Assembly (NCBI RefSeq): GCF_014117325.1
Contig: NZ_CP059732.1
Coordinates: 2,431,001 to 2,495,000, forward strand
Direction of reading: 5' to 3'
Length of the DNA stretch: 64,000 nt
Source of the DNA: Spirosoma foliorum
GTDB taxonomy: Bacteria > Bacteroidota > Bacteroidia > Cytophagales > Spirosomataceae
In this document: piece by piece, positions 42,460 through 51,474 of the stretch
Layout: each line of letters begins with the position of its first letter
How positions within the stretch are numbered: position 1 is the stretch's first letter
The notes under the pieces: generated by a model
Database searches by the model: none
Told to the model about the DNA's origin: nothing
The model's input: the letters and a program-made list of their open reading frames with translations, nothing else
Translations under genes and position numbers: made by a program

Positions 42460-42720
42460 TTAAAGAGCCTGGGTTGAGTTTTGGGTGTACTGATCGACAT
42501 ACACTCGCTTTAGCTCGGCTTCGGCAAAGCGGTAGGCATACATAAACTTATCGTTCTCCTGCTGGATGATCCCCATATCTTCGAGTTGCACCACATTGTT
42601 CCAAATGCGTTGCAGGCTACCATAAAAATCGTCTTCAGACTGAGATAATAAAACTTGCAGGGCCACCTGGTTAGCTGCTGGTGCCTGGTTGGTTGGGGTG
42701 GTGTTATGTGTACGTTTCAT
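42460..42720 (-). CDS. Small cytoplasmic protein of unknown function
   Basis: This 86-residue protein has a Thr/Asn/Gln/Ala-rich N-terminus followed by a helical stretch (SEDDFYGSLQRIWNNVVQLE, ENDKFMYAYRFAEAELKRVY). I recognise no family. The first gene of a probable two-gene operon with 42011-42439. Confidence 0.5.
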   Translation of the reverse strand: MKRTHNTTPTNQAPAANQVALQVLLSQSEDDFYGSLQRIWNNVVQLEDMGIIQQENDKFMYAYRFAEAELKRVYVDQYTQNSTQAL

Positions 42721-43107
42721 TGGATGAGCGATTCAGGTTATCCGCTGTTTCACGGGTTAAAAGGTAACGTACAGCTATGGCATCGAATAGGGTGTTTGAG
42801 CGTTCGGGGTTTACGGTTGCTTTTAATACTTTTTAACAGGTAGACAGGTTAGCGTTTCTTCGACTTCAATTCACAGATAGTGTGTTTTGCCGATTTATAA
42901 TGCCCTTTCTGAGCTTATAATGGCCTATTTGCTTCTATTTACCAGTACGGCAAAAAGAGTCGTTTCGTGGCTCGACCGTTGCAACGTTTAGTAAAGAATA
43001 GATCAATAAGAACCCAATTGTGCTACCAATGATCGAGAAACCTGACGTTTGGTTCGCTAATCTTGTAAGGGTTTCATCTGGATGATGCAGAGGTAGATTT
43101 TAGTGGT

Positions 43108-43187
43108 TTTTTTACCCCTAAATCCCCTGAAGGGGACTTTTTCCAAGCACGAACAAAGTCCCCTTCAGGGGATTTAGGGGTAAAAAA
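43108..43187. repeat. Perfect inverted repeat, 33-bp arms (TACCCCTAAATCCCC)
   Basis: Arms 43108-43140 and 43155-43187 are exact complements around a 14-base loop. Each arm carries CCCCTGAAGGGG, itself a near-palindrome. It is far (about 220 bases) from the nearest start codon. Confidence 0.75.
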
Positions 43188-43363
43188 GCTCCATGTTAGA
43201 CCGGCTTAAATAGAATTCTCAAAACCCCTACAAGATTAGGGTTCGAGGGGATGGGAAAGGATTCTAGAGAAGATAAGCTATAAGTTCAACTCTCACCTAA
43301 ATACGTTCGTCAGGAATAAACCGACGTCCATCCGGTCGATTCAGCCCTTTGTCCGTTTTCAGT

Positions 43364-43393
43364 TTTGGGTTTGCAGATGCGGTTACACCTTTG
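43364..43393 (+). promoter_or_regulatory. Putative promoter of the outer-membrane receptor gene
   Basis: TTTG at 43364-43367 and CACCTTTG at 43386-43393 are 18 bases apart, near the TTTG-N19/21-TAnnTTTG form. It lies 20 bases before the ATG at 43413. Confidence 0.4.
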
Positions 43394-43412
43394 TAGCATT
43401 AAAGCAACCTCT

Positions 43413-45977
43413 ATGAAATCGTACAGTTTACTTATTGCTGCCACATTATTAGCATTCAGTCTGCTAACACCAGCCCAGGCTCAGTTTCCTGGAATGGGTG
43501 GCGCTGCTCAGCCAAAAGCCCTGCCCGGCACAGCAGGCGACCAAAGCCCCAAGGGAAGTGCCAAACTCATTGGTACGATCGTCGATTCGACACAGGCGAA
43601 AGCAGTTGAATTTGCCAGCATTGCTCTCTATAATAAAGCCACAGGAAAAGCGGTCGACGGAACAGTTGCCGATGATAAAGGTAAGTTTGCGCTGACGAAG
43701 CTGGTGGCTGGCGAATATAGAGCGCTAATCACATTTGTTGGTTTCAGGAATAAAACGATCGATAATCTGGTTCTGGCCAACGGTCAAAGTCTGGATTTGG
43801 GCGTCATTAAACTTAGCTCAGCCGTAAAAACGCTGGAAGAAGTTACCGTGACCGGTCAGGCTGCTCTCATTGAAGAGAAAGTGGATCGTCTGGTTTACAA
43901 TGCGGATAAAGACATTACGGCTAAAGGGGGAGACGCTACCGACATTTTGCGTAAAGTGCCCATGCTGACCGTTGATCTGGATGGCAACGTTTCATTACGG
44001 GGTAGCTCAAACATCCGGGTTTTGATCAACAACAAACCCAGCACCATCGTCGCCAGCAGTGTTTCGGATGCACTCAAGCAAATTCCTGCTGATCAGATTA
44101 AAACGGTAGAAGTTATTACCAGCCCATCGGCCAAATATGATGCTGAAGGCTCGGGAGGGATCATCAACATCATTACCAAAAAGAACAGTTTACAGGGCTT
44201 GAATCTGAACGTAGATTCAGGTGTTGGTAACCGGGGTTCTATGTTGTCATTGAATGGTAGTTACCGAAAGGGCAAAGCTGGTTTTACGATTGGTGGTTTT
44301 GGCCGGGGTATCTATAACACCATTACCAAAACGAATCTCGATCAAACGAGTGAGGTTAACGGCGTTTCTACCCTGACTCGTCAAACCGGTAATGGAACCA
44401 GCCGGGGTTTGTTCGGGCAGTATAACTTAGGATTTGACTACGATCTGGCTAAAAACCAAAGCCTGACAGCGGGTGTCCGCTATGGTGTCCGGAATATGAT
44501 TAGCCCGCAGGATCTGGTTACTCAGTTGTTTACTAACGGAACTCCTAGCTCAATTTCATACCGGAATGTAGATACCCGAAACCTGTCGGGAACGGTAGAT
44601 GCTAATATCGATTACTTACATACCTTCAAACCTCAGCAGGAGTGGAGTATTTCGACGCTCTACAGCCGGAATGATTTGACGAATAATTTCAATGCCGATC
44701 TGTTGAATAGTACCGGTGCACTCACAGGCCGTCAGAAGAATTTGAATGGTAACGTCAACCAGGAATTTACAGTACAGACTGATTATCAAACACCGATCAA
44801 GAAAAACCAGCTGCTTGAGTTTGGAGCGAAAGGCATTTTACGCCAGGTTAACAGTAATTATGAGTACTTGCTAGCTGGCCCAACGGGAGAGTATACTACC
44901 GAGAAAAATGGTACGCGGGGTGCCTTGTTGTATCACCAGAACATTGCTGCTGGCTATACCTCATACACATACACAACCAAACAACGGTACACACTGAAAG
45001 GTGGCCTGCGTTATGAACACACCTTCATCGACGCAAGCACCGAAGAAAAAGGTACGCTCGGTATTGGTAATTACGGTGTGTTGGTGCCCAGTGTGAATGC
45101 TTCTAAAACGTTTAAAGGAACAACTGTTAAGTTAGGTTATAACCGCCGGATTCAACGCCCTGGACTTCAGCAGTTGAATCCCAACTTTAACACAGCCAAC
45201 CCACAGAACATCACGATTGGTAACCCGACCCTTCGTCCCGAACTTACCAACAATTTTGAAGTGGGTTTGAGCAAAACCATCAAGAAGACGTTTATCAATG
45301 CTACTTTCTTTGGCCGGGTAACGAACAATGCCATTACGCAGGTCAGACAGCCATCTGATACGCTGGCGGGCGCAATTGTTACTACCTACCAGAACATTGG
45401 TCGTCAGTATGCTTACGGAACCAACACGTTTGCTAACGTGGCCATAACGTCGAAAATCAACGTTGGCTTGTTTTTGAATGCGTTCTATACCAGCCTTACC
45501 GGTCAGACAACAAATGCGGATGGAGTTGCAGAGGATCTGACAAACACTGGTATTAACGTAAGCGGGGGTACGTTTGCCAACGCACAATTTGGCCACGGCT
45601 GGGGTGCTCAGGCCTTTGGCTTTATGCAGGGATCGCAGGTACAGTTACAGGGTACGCAAGGTGGTTTCGGATTTTACACAATAGGTATCAAGAAAGATAT
45701 CAATAACAAAAAAGGTAGTGTTGGGCTAGCCGCAGAAAACTTCCTGTCGAACCGGTTTAACATCCACACGGTCCTGAATTCAGCACAATTCAATCAGGTA
45801 AATGATGTGTATCTCTACAACCGGGGTATCCGCCTGACGTTTACCTACAAAATTGGCAAGATGACGATGGATGCACCTCGCAAGAAAGCGAAGTCGGTGA
45901 ATAACGATGACGTGAAGAGTGAAGGTGGTGGTCAGCCAGCAGGAGGAGGTACACCTGGTGGTGGAACGCCCCGCTAG
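43413..45977 (+). CDS. TonB-dependent-type outer membrane beta-barrel protein
   Basis: The ATG at 43413 gives 854 residues with a signal peptide (LLAFSLLTPAQAQ). A CarboxypepD_reg-like domain (about residues 45-125, GTIVDSTQAKAVEFASIALY) is followed by a plug domain (KVDRLVYNADKDITAKGGDA, VSLRGSSNIRVLINNKPS, ITSPSAKYDAEGSGGIINII) and a beta-barrel of the OMP_b-brl type. Instead of ending in an aromatic residue it has a long hydrophilic Gly/Pro tail (PAGGGTPGGGTPR). Substrate is unknown. The next gene, 135 bases downstream on the same strand, encodes a LolA-like protein. Confidence 0.88.
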   Translation: MKSYSLLIAATLLAFSLLTPAQAQFPGMGGAAQPKALPGTAGDQSPKGSAKLIGTIVDSTQAKAVEFASIALYNKATGKAVDGTVADDKGKFALTKLVAGEYRALITFVGFRNKTIDNLVLANGQSLDLGVIKLSSAVKTLEEVTVTGQAALIEEKVDRLVYNADKDITAKGGDATDILRKVPMLTVDLDGNVSLRGSSNIRVLINNKPSTIVASSVSDALKQIPADQIKTVEVITSPSAKYDAEGSGGIINIITKKNSLQGLNLNVDSGVGNRGSMLSLNGSYRKGKAGFTIGGFGRGIYNTITKTNLDQTSEVNGVSTLTRQTGNGTSRGLFGQYNLGFDYDLAKNQSLTAGVRYGVRNMISPQDLVTQLFTNGTPSSISYRNVDTRNLSGTVDANIDYLHTFKPQQEWSISTLYSRNDLTNNFNADLLNSTGALTGRQKNLNGNVNQEFTVQTDYQTPIKKNQLLEFGAKGILRQVNSNYEYLLAGPTGEYTTEKNGTRGALLYHQNIAAGYTSYTYTTKQRYTLKGGLRYEHTFIDASTEEKGTLGIGNYGVLVPSVNASKTFKGTTVKLGYNRRIQRPGLQQLNPNFNTANPQNITIGNPTLRPELTNNFEVGLSKTIKKTFINATFFGRVTNNAITQVRQPSDTLAGAIVTTYQNIGRQYAYGTNTFANVAITSKINVGLFLNAFYTSLTGQTTNADGVAEDLTNTGINVSGGTFANAQFGHGWGAQAFGFMQGSQVQLQGTQGGFGFYTIGIKKDINNKKGSVGLAAENFLSNRFNIHTVLNSAQFNQVNDVYLYNRGIRLTFTYKIGKMTMDAPRKKAKSVNNDDVKSEGGGQPAGGGTPGGGTPR

Positions 45978-46112
45978 TTAGAAGTAATTTGATCCTGGAG
46001 AAATGAATACTAGGGATTTGTTTTTAAGTAATCATTTCTAATTTGCAGGCAAATGTTGAATAAATGACTCTAAGTTAATTTATTGAAGAGAAATCATAAT
46101 CCCTATCACCTA

Positions 46113-46835
46113 ATGAAAACGAACACATTTCTAGCCGCTACAGTAGCCGCGCTTGTATCAGTTGGTGCTTATGCTCAAACAGTCGATGAGATTGTCGACA
46201 AACACGTTGCGGCCATGGGCGGTCTGGATAAACTGAAGGGAGTAACCACACTGGTAACCGAACGGTCGCTATCTGTACAGGGAATGGAAATACCCAGCAA
46301 AACGACGATCCTGGTGGGTAAAGCCATGCGTTCCGAATCCTCGATTATGGGCAATTCGATGATTCAGGTTGTCGATAATGCAGGCGCAACGGGCTGGATG
46401 CTACGTCCGGCTATGATGCAGGGAACAGGTGAGCCAGAAGATATGCCCGCCGATGTAATTAAGCAGAACAAAGGGCAAATTGACCCATTTGGTCCACTAG
46501 TCAATTACAAAGACAAAGGCAACAAAGTTGAACTAGTTGGCAAAGAAAAAGTAGATGGCAAGGACAACTATCACCTGAAAGTGACATCGAAAGATGGAGT
46601 TGTGATGGATGAATACGTTGACGCGACTACCTATATGGTTAGTAAAGTTAAGGCGACTATGAACGGGCAGGAAGGCGAAATCGGGTTCTCGGACTACAAA
46701 GCCGTTGATGGAATTCCGTTTGCAAACACCATGGAAATTGCAAATCCGCAAATGGGCACCCTGACGATGGTTACCACCAAAATCACGATTAACCCTAAGG
46801 TCGACGAAACCATCTTTAAAAAGCCGGCCAAATAA
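46113..46835 (+). CDS. Periplasmic LolA-like outer-membrane lipoprotein-sorting protein
   Basis: The ATG at 46113 gives 240 residues with a signal peptide (FLAATVAALVSVGAYAQ). The mature part, HVAAMGGLDKLKGVTTLVTE, MEIPSKTTILVGKAMRSE, KVELVGKEKVDGKDNYHLKV and FSDYKAVDGIPFANTMEI, matches the LolA/outer-membrane lipoprotein-sorting-like group, a cradle-shaped beta-sheet that binds lipids. It follows the outer-membrane receptor gene and may be co-transcribed with it; a strong terminator follows. Confidence 0.75.
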   Translation: MKTNTFLAATVAALVSVGAYAQTVDEIVDKHVAAMGGLDKLKGVTTLVTERSLSVQGMEIPSKTTILVGKAMRSESSIMGNSMIQVVDNAGATGWMLRPAMMQGTGEPEDMPADVIKQNKGQIDPFGPLVNYKDKGNKVELVGKEKVDGKDNYHLKVTSKDGVVMDEYVDATTYMVSKVKATMNGQEGEIGFSDYKAVDGIPFANTMEIANPQMGTLTMVTTKITINPKVDETIFKKPAK

Positions 46836-46857
46836 CATTATTCTATCTTCACCTGTG

Positions 46858-46890
46858 CAGAAAGCCACTCCGACTTGGAGTGGCTTTCTG
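46858..46890 (+). terminator. Intrinsic terminator after the LolA-like gene
   Basis: CAGAAAGCCACTCC (46858-46871) and its exact complement (46877-46890) with a 5-base loop are followed by TTTTTT. Confidence 0.9.
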
Positions 46891-46981
46891 TTTTTTGCAG
46901 GATCACAAAATTTAGAGACCATTTCAGGATAATACCGGCTATTTATGCTTTATGAGATAGCAGGTTCTTGATAGACCAGTT

Positions 46982-46989
46982 TACTTTTG
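46982..46989 (+). promoter_or_regulatory. Putative -7 box for the GH95 gene
   Basis: TACTTTTG is an exact TAnnTTTG match 21 bases before the ATG at 47011. No convincing -33 element at the usual distance. Confidence 0.4.
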
Positions 46990-47010
46990 CTTAAAATTCC
47001 TTGATCTACT

Positions 47011-49488
47011 ATGAATCGAAACCCCTGGTTGTTTCTGTTACTTTTCGTTTCTTCTCCACTTTTCGCACAAAAAAACCTTAAACTCTGGTATAATCAACCC
47101 GCAGCTGTCTGGACCGAAGCGTTGCCTGTGGGCAATGGGCGCATTGGTGGAATGATCTTCGGGCGAGTGGATGAAGAGCTAATTCAACTTAATGAGAGTT
47201 CGCTTTGGTCAGGCGGGCCAGTAAGTGGACCGGTCAACCCAGAATCTCCTACTTATCTACCACAGGTTCGGCAAGCGTTGGCTGATGGAGATTATAAGAA
47301 AGCCACCGATTTAGCCAAAAAAATGCAGGGATTGTATACGCAATCGTATATGCCGCTGGGCGATTTAGTACTAAAACAGGACTTTAAAGGGGCTAAGCCC
47401 TCGGCTTATTACCGCGACCTGGATATTCAGAAAGCCATCGCCACGACAACGTTTACAGTGAATGGCATCGGGTATAAACGAGAAATATTCACCTCTGCAC
47501 CAGACCAGGTCATGGTTATTCGACTAACGGCTAACAAACCCGGCCAGATCAGTTTCGATGCTAGCACCCAAAGTCAACTTCATGCCCAAAGCAGTGGCAA
47601 CGGACTGAATGAATGGGTGATGAAAGGCAAAGCACCTGCACAGGTGGAGCCTAATTATTACAATCCCAAAGATCGGGAGCATGTCGTTTATGAAGATGTA
47701 ACGGGTTGTAAAGGGATGCGTTTTCAGCTTCGGCTTAAAGCAATCAACAAAGGAGGAACCGTTCAAACCAACACAGATGGGATTCATATTCGTAATGCTT
47801 CTGAGGTTCTACTGCTGGTGGCGGCTACCACAAGTTTTAATGGATATGATAAATGCCCTGATAAAGATGGAAAAGACGAAAATAAATTAGCCGAAGAAAT
47901 TATCCGAAAAGCTACCCTAAAGAATTATTTAACACTGTTAAGTAGTCACTTGAACGACTATCAGCCCTATTTTAATCGGTTCTCTCTGCAAATCACGGAT
48001 ACAACGGCGACAAATCCGAATGCTCAGTTACCTTCCGATAGGCGGTTAGAGGGTTACTCGAAGGGCGCTTACGACCCTGGTCTGGAGGTGTTGTATAATC
48101 AGTACGGCCGGTATTTACTTATCTCCAGTTCGCGAGTTCCGGGCATACCAGCCAACTTGCAGGGAATCTGGAACAAAGAGCTACGAGCGCCCTGGAGTTC
48201 CAATTACACGATCAATATTAATACCCAGATGAACTACTGGCCCGTTGAGGTAACTAACCTGTCGGAGCTACATCAGCCGCTGCTTAGTTTTATTGGATCG
48301 CTGGCCAAAAATGGGGCCTTGATCGCTAAGGAGTTTTACAACATGCATGGTTGGGTTGCGCACCACAACACCGATATCTGGGCCATCGCTAACCCCGTTG
48401 GTGATAAAGGTCAGGGCGATCCCAAATGGGCCAACTGGAATCAGGGGGCAAGCTGGCTTTGTCAGCACCTTTGGGAACATTACCGGTTTACGGGCGACAA
48501 AACGTTTCTACAGGAACGCGCTTACCCGCTCATGAAAGGGGCCGCTCAGTTTTACTTAGACTGGCTTATAGAAGATAAAGATGGCTATCTGGTAGTATCG
48601 CCGTCGTTATCCCCCGAAAATGATTTTATCGATGAAAAAGGGCAGCATGCGGCTGTGTCGGTGGCAACGACAATGGATATGTCGATCATGTGGGATTTGT
48701 TCACCAACCTGATCGATGCATCTACAGTCCTGAATACCGACACGGAGTTTCGAAACCTCCTTATTGAGAAACGGAAGAAGTTTTACCCCTTACACATCGG
48801 TCATAAAGGCAATCTTCAGGAGTGGAATAAAGATTACGAAGATGTAGATCCGCAGCACCGACATGTGTCACACCTGTTTGGATTGCATCCCGGTCGGCAA
48901 ATTTCGCCGATTTCGACCCCTGAATTTGCCGCTGCCGCTAAGAAAACCCTGGAAATACGGGGAGATGCAGGTACTGGCTGGAGCCGCGCCTGGAAAATTA
49001 ACTTCTGGGCACGATTGCTTGATGGTAATCATGCCTATTTACTGCTTCGGGAGCTGTTGAGTTATACCAGCGAAACCGCTACGAATTATGGAAGTCGGGG
49101 AGGAGGTGGAACCTATCCGAATTTTTTCGATGCTCATCCGCCGTTTCAGATTGATGGTAATTTTGGGGGAACAGCGGGCATGGCCGAGATGCTAATTCAG
49201 AGCCATCTGGATGATATTCATTTATTAGCGGCTCTGCCCTCTGCCTGGAAAGAAGGGAGTGTATCGGGCCTGAAAGCGCGGGGTGGGTTCCAGGTTGGTA
49301 TCCAATGGAAAAACCATCGGTTAACAACCGCTACCGTTCAATCCTTAAACGGTGGACTTTGTAAAATCAGAACTGCCCGCCCTGTAAAAATAAAAGGTAT
49401 CCAGACGGAATCGAAGCAAACGAATGTAGGATACGTTACCTCATTTACGACACAAAAAGGTGGTAAGTATGAGGTGACAGGTTTATAG
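47011..49488 (+). CDS. GH95 family alpha-L-fucosidase, exported
   Basis: This 825-residue protein has a signal peptide ([20 protein letters not shown]). It follows the GH95 plan: an N-terminal beta-domain beginning [20 protein letters not shown] and [17 protein letters not shown]; a helical linker; the (alpha/alpha)6 barrel with [20 protein letters not shown] and [17 protein letters not shown], and the catalytic-region [12 protein letters not shown]; then [16 protein letters not shown] and [16 protein letters not shown], and a C-terminal beta-domain. GH95 inverts alpha-1,2-L-fucosyl (or galactosyl) bonds. It is monocistronic with no SusC/SusD pair beside it. Confidence 0.93.
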   Translation: MNRNPWLFLLLFVSSPLFAQKNLKLWYNQPAAVWTEALPVGNGRIGGMIFGRVDEELIQLNESSLWSGGPVSGPVNPESPTYLPQVRQALADGDYKKATDLAKKMQGLYTQSYMPLGDLVLKQDFKGAKPSAYYRDLDIQKAIATTTFTVNGIGYKREIFTSAPDQVMVIRLTANKPGQISFDASTQSQLHAQSSGNGLNEWVMKGKAPAQVEPNYYNPKDREHVVYEDVTGCKGMRFQLRLKAINKGGTVQTNTDGIHIRNASEVLLLVAATTSFNGYDKCPDKDGKDENKLAEEIIRKATLKNYLTLLSSHLNDYQPYFNRFSLQITDTTATNPNAQLPSDRRLEGYSKGAYDPGLEVLYNQYGRYLLISSSRVPGIPANLQGIWNKELRAPWSSNYTININTQMNYWPVEVTNLSELHQPLLSFIGSLAKNGALIAKEFYNMHGWVAHHNTDIWAIANPVGDKGQGDPKWANWNQGASWLCQHLWEHYRFTGDKTFLQERAYPLMKGAAQFYLDWLIEDKDGYLVVSPSLSPENDFIDEKGQHAAVSVATTMDMSIMWDLFTNLIDASTVLNTDTEFRNLLIEKRKKFYPLHIGHKGNLQEWNKDYEDVDPQHRHVSHLFGLHPGRQISPISTPEFAAAAKKTLEIRGDAGTGWSRAWKINFWARLLDGNHAYLLLRELLSYTSETATNYGSRGGGGTYPNFFDAHPPFQIDGNFGGTAGMAEMLIQSHLDDIHLLAALPSAWKEGSVSGLKARGGFQVGIQWKNHRLTTATVQSLNGGLCKIRTARPVKIKGIQTESKQTNVGYVTSFTTQKGGKYEVTGL

Positions 49489-49490
49489 CG

Positions 49491-49583
49491 TTTTTGTCCT
49501 CCCGACGCAGGAGGGATCTTAGGGTTTCTTAATGCTCTAGTAAGGACATTTTTAAGATCCCTCCTGCGTCGGGAGGACAAAAA
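49491..49583. repeat. Perfect inverted repeat, 31-bp arms (GTCCTCCCGACGCAGGAGGG family)
   Basis: Arms 49491-49521 and 49553-49583 are exact complements. It begins two bases after the GH95 stop codon. The CCCGACGCAGGAGGGATC core is shared with the palindrome at 36556-36645. Confidence 0.8.
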
Positions 49584-49630
49584 AACGTCTAAGTTAAAGG
49601 GTAGTTTTGTCAAGACGCCGGAAGTAGAAA

Positions 49631-49687
49631 GATAATAAACGAATAAGGGGCCGATTTACTAAATCGGCCCCTTATTCGTTTATTATC
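49631..49687. terminator. Perfect 27-bp hairpin between convergent genes
   Basis: Arms 49631-49657 and 49661-49687 are exact complements with only a 3-base loop, GC core flanked by A/T-rich ends. It lies 12 bases past the stop of the minus-strand DUF4270 gene and after the GH95 gene, so it should terminate both. Confidence 0.9.
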
Positions 49688-49699
49688 TTCTTTGATCAA

Positions 49700-51049
49700 T
49701 TAATTTCCAGATGTGATAAACAACTGGACTTTCATTTGATCATTTGCTTTTAACTGATCGCCAATCGTTACTCGCTGGAGCCGCTCTCGTAAAGTCAGCG
49801 AAGTCTGAAGCTGAGTTTCTGTCGGAATCGATAACAACAAGGGTTGATTAGCGAGTTTACGCTTAATAATCTGCCCGATATAATACGTTAAATCAAACGA
49901 ATAAGAGTCCACGAGAGGCAAAGCACCTGTATCAGGACCATTTTGCACAAATGTCGTTTGTGGATTGTACTGAGCAATGGCTGATGAGGTACCACCTGCT
50001 CCACCTGGCACAGCAGTGGGTAATATATCGTTCTGAGTGTTGGTGAAAAAGAGTGCTAGATAGCCCGGAGGGTTACTATTATCTTTCGTTGTGGTTCGGA
50101 TGGGGCTAATGACCAGCGTTGCCTTATTGATATCTGCATAGCCATCCGGTTTGGCAAACTGATCTAGATACGGAATTTCAAGGCGTGTATGGAGCAGGGC
50201 ACTTGGTACAATGAACGTAGTGTTGTTGGTTAGACGACTACTAACGGCATCCGACCGATTTTTCAATACACTCAATGGCGTGCCACTCAAATCATTCGTT
50301 ATCTGCGTAAAATAACCCAGCGACATGGGGAACAATAGATTCGATTGCGCTAGATCGACATCGGTAGCATGGTAATAGAGTCGTAAGCCGCTACTTGCCG
50401 TTGCAAAACCAGCAAATGCATTGGAAGTTGAATTGCAATTCAGAGCAAACCCAGGGAAGTATTCAGCTAGGGTTGTCGCATCAACGATGTCGCCATTGAC
50501 CAGTTTATTGAAAAAAGTCTGCTCAACATCGGCAGGCAGTCGAAACGAAATTTTCCTGGTGAGCGTCAGCGGCTGCGGTAAAACGGTTTTCTGTAGGTAT
50601 GGTTTACTGGAGTACGATACAGAATTTGTATTGTAATACGCCTGATAAACGAGTGGTTTGTCTAATGTGTGTAGACTGATGTTAAACGCAGAGGTTGTAT
50701 CGCCATATACATACGCATACGTCAATTCCAGTACAAGCGAATCCAGGCGCTGATTGGTTTGGCCCTGGAAAGAATTACTGGCATAATTAATCGCGGCAAA
50801 AGCGCGGGCTGTCATCTTACCGGTTTGCGCGTCTGACCAACGCCCAACGACGATATTCGCATCACCCGACGTTAGGAATGAATCCGGCCGCATCACCGTT
50901 GAGGTTTTGAGCGTCAGTGTATCAACAGACTGTACAAACAGTTCCTGAGGACTGATGACCGACTGTCCTACACGAAGATCGCCCGATTGGCAGGAAAATA
51001 GCACCATACCGGTCAGCAGTAGCAAACCGGCGTACCAGAGAGTACGCAT
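49700..51049 (-). CDS. DUF4270 lipoprotein
   Basis: This 449-residue lipoprotein (signal LLLTGMVLFSCQSG, LFSC lipobox) resembles DUF4270: an early TLKTSTVMRPDSFLTSG segment, NIVVGRWSDAQTGKMTARAF, LDSLVLELTYAYVYGDT and a C-terminal SFDLTYYIGQIIKRKLAN region. The family is found in Bacteroidota next to Kelch proteins; some members are suggested to act in surface glycan or exopolysaccharide processes, but function is not established. Here it is the third gene of a cluster with DUF4907 and Kelch genes. Confidence 0.85.
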   Translation of the reverse strand: MRTLWYAGLLLLTGMVLFSCQSGDLRVGQSVISPQELFVQSVDTLTLKTSTVMRPDSFLTSGDANIVVGRWSDAQTGKMTARAFAAINYASNSFQGQTNQRLDSLVLELTYAYVYGDTTSAFNISLHTLDKPLVYQAYYNTNSVSYSSKPYLQKTVLPQPLTLTRKISFRLPADVEQTFFNKLVNGDIVDATTLAEYFPGFALNCNSTSNAFAGFATASSGLRLYYHATDVDLAQSNLLFPMSLGYFTQITNDLSGTPLSVLKNRSDAVSSRLTNNTTFIVPSALLHTRLEIPYLDQFAKPDGYADINKATLVISPIRTTTKDNSNPPGYLALFFTNTQNDILPTAVPGGAGGTSSAIAQYNPQTTFVQNGPDTGALPLVDSYSFDLTYYIGQIIKRKLANQPLLLSIPTETQLQTSLTLRERLQRVTIGDQLKANDQMKVQLFITSGN

Positions 51050-51061
51050 AATCTAACTAAT

Positions 51062-51412
51062 TCAGGGGATTTTTACGCCCAACTGGCGTAAGTCTTCTTT
51101 TGTCAGCGTAGGCATAGCCTCCGTCTGTTTCATTTTTTCAGCCACCCAATTACCCACTCGTTGAGCTTCTTCCTGGGAGGTAAAGCCAACTATACCATAT
51201 TGTCCTGGTATAGTTGGCTGATGAATAACCATCTTTTTGTTATTCAGTATATCATATCCCCAGCCACCTTTGGTCTTGAATACCTGTACCTGATAATGAG
51301 GCTGTCGAGGGTAAAATAAATAAACCGTGACAATCGCTAAACAAATCAGGCAAAAAATCAGGCCCAGCCGAACTAAGGATGGTCGAGACGTAGGCTGCGA
51401 ATCGTTCGTCAT
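51062..51412 (-). CDS. DUF4907 family protein, membrane-anchored
   Basis: This 116-residue protein has one N-terminal transmembrane helix (LGLIFCLICLAIVTVYLF) and a periplasmic domain with VQVFKTKGGWGYDILNNKKM, IHQPTIPGQYGIVGFTSQEE and PTLTKEDLRQLGV, the blocks of DUF4907. Function unknown. It is followed by the DUF4270 gene after a 12-base gap and preceded by the Kelch gene, the arrangement commonly seen in Cytophagales, so the three probably form one operon and a complex at the cell envelope. Confidence 0.85.
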   Translation of the reverse strand: MTNDSQPTSRPSLVRLGLIFCLICLAIVTVYLFYPRQPHYQVQVFKTKGGWGYDILNNKKMVIHQPTIPGQYGIVGFTSQEEAQRVGNWVAEKMKQTEAMPTLTKEDLRQLGVKIP

Positions 51413-51474
51413 TTTAACTTACCTTACCAACGTATCAACGCAAAGGGCCTGATCGTACTGGCAAGGTGTATGAT

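Larger units (their letters stand above)
42721..43412. other. Long intergenic region with a large palindrome and a promoter
   Basis: This 692-base stretch separates the small minus-strand operon from the outer-membrane receptor gene. It holds the perfect palindrome at 43108-43187 and a promoter-like pair at 43364-43393. Frames on the plus strand (42655-42843) are shadows or chance. Confidence 0.55.
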
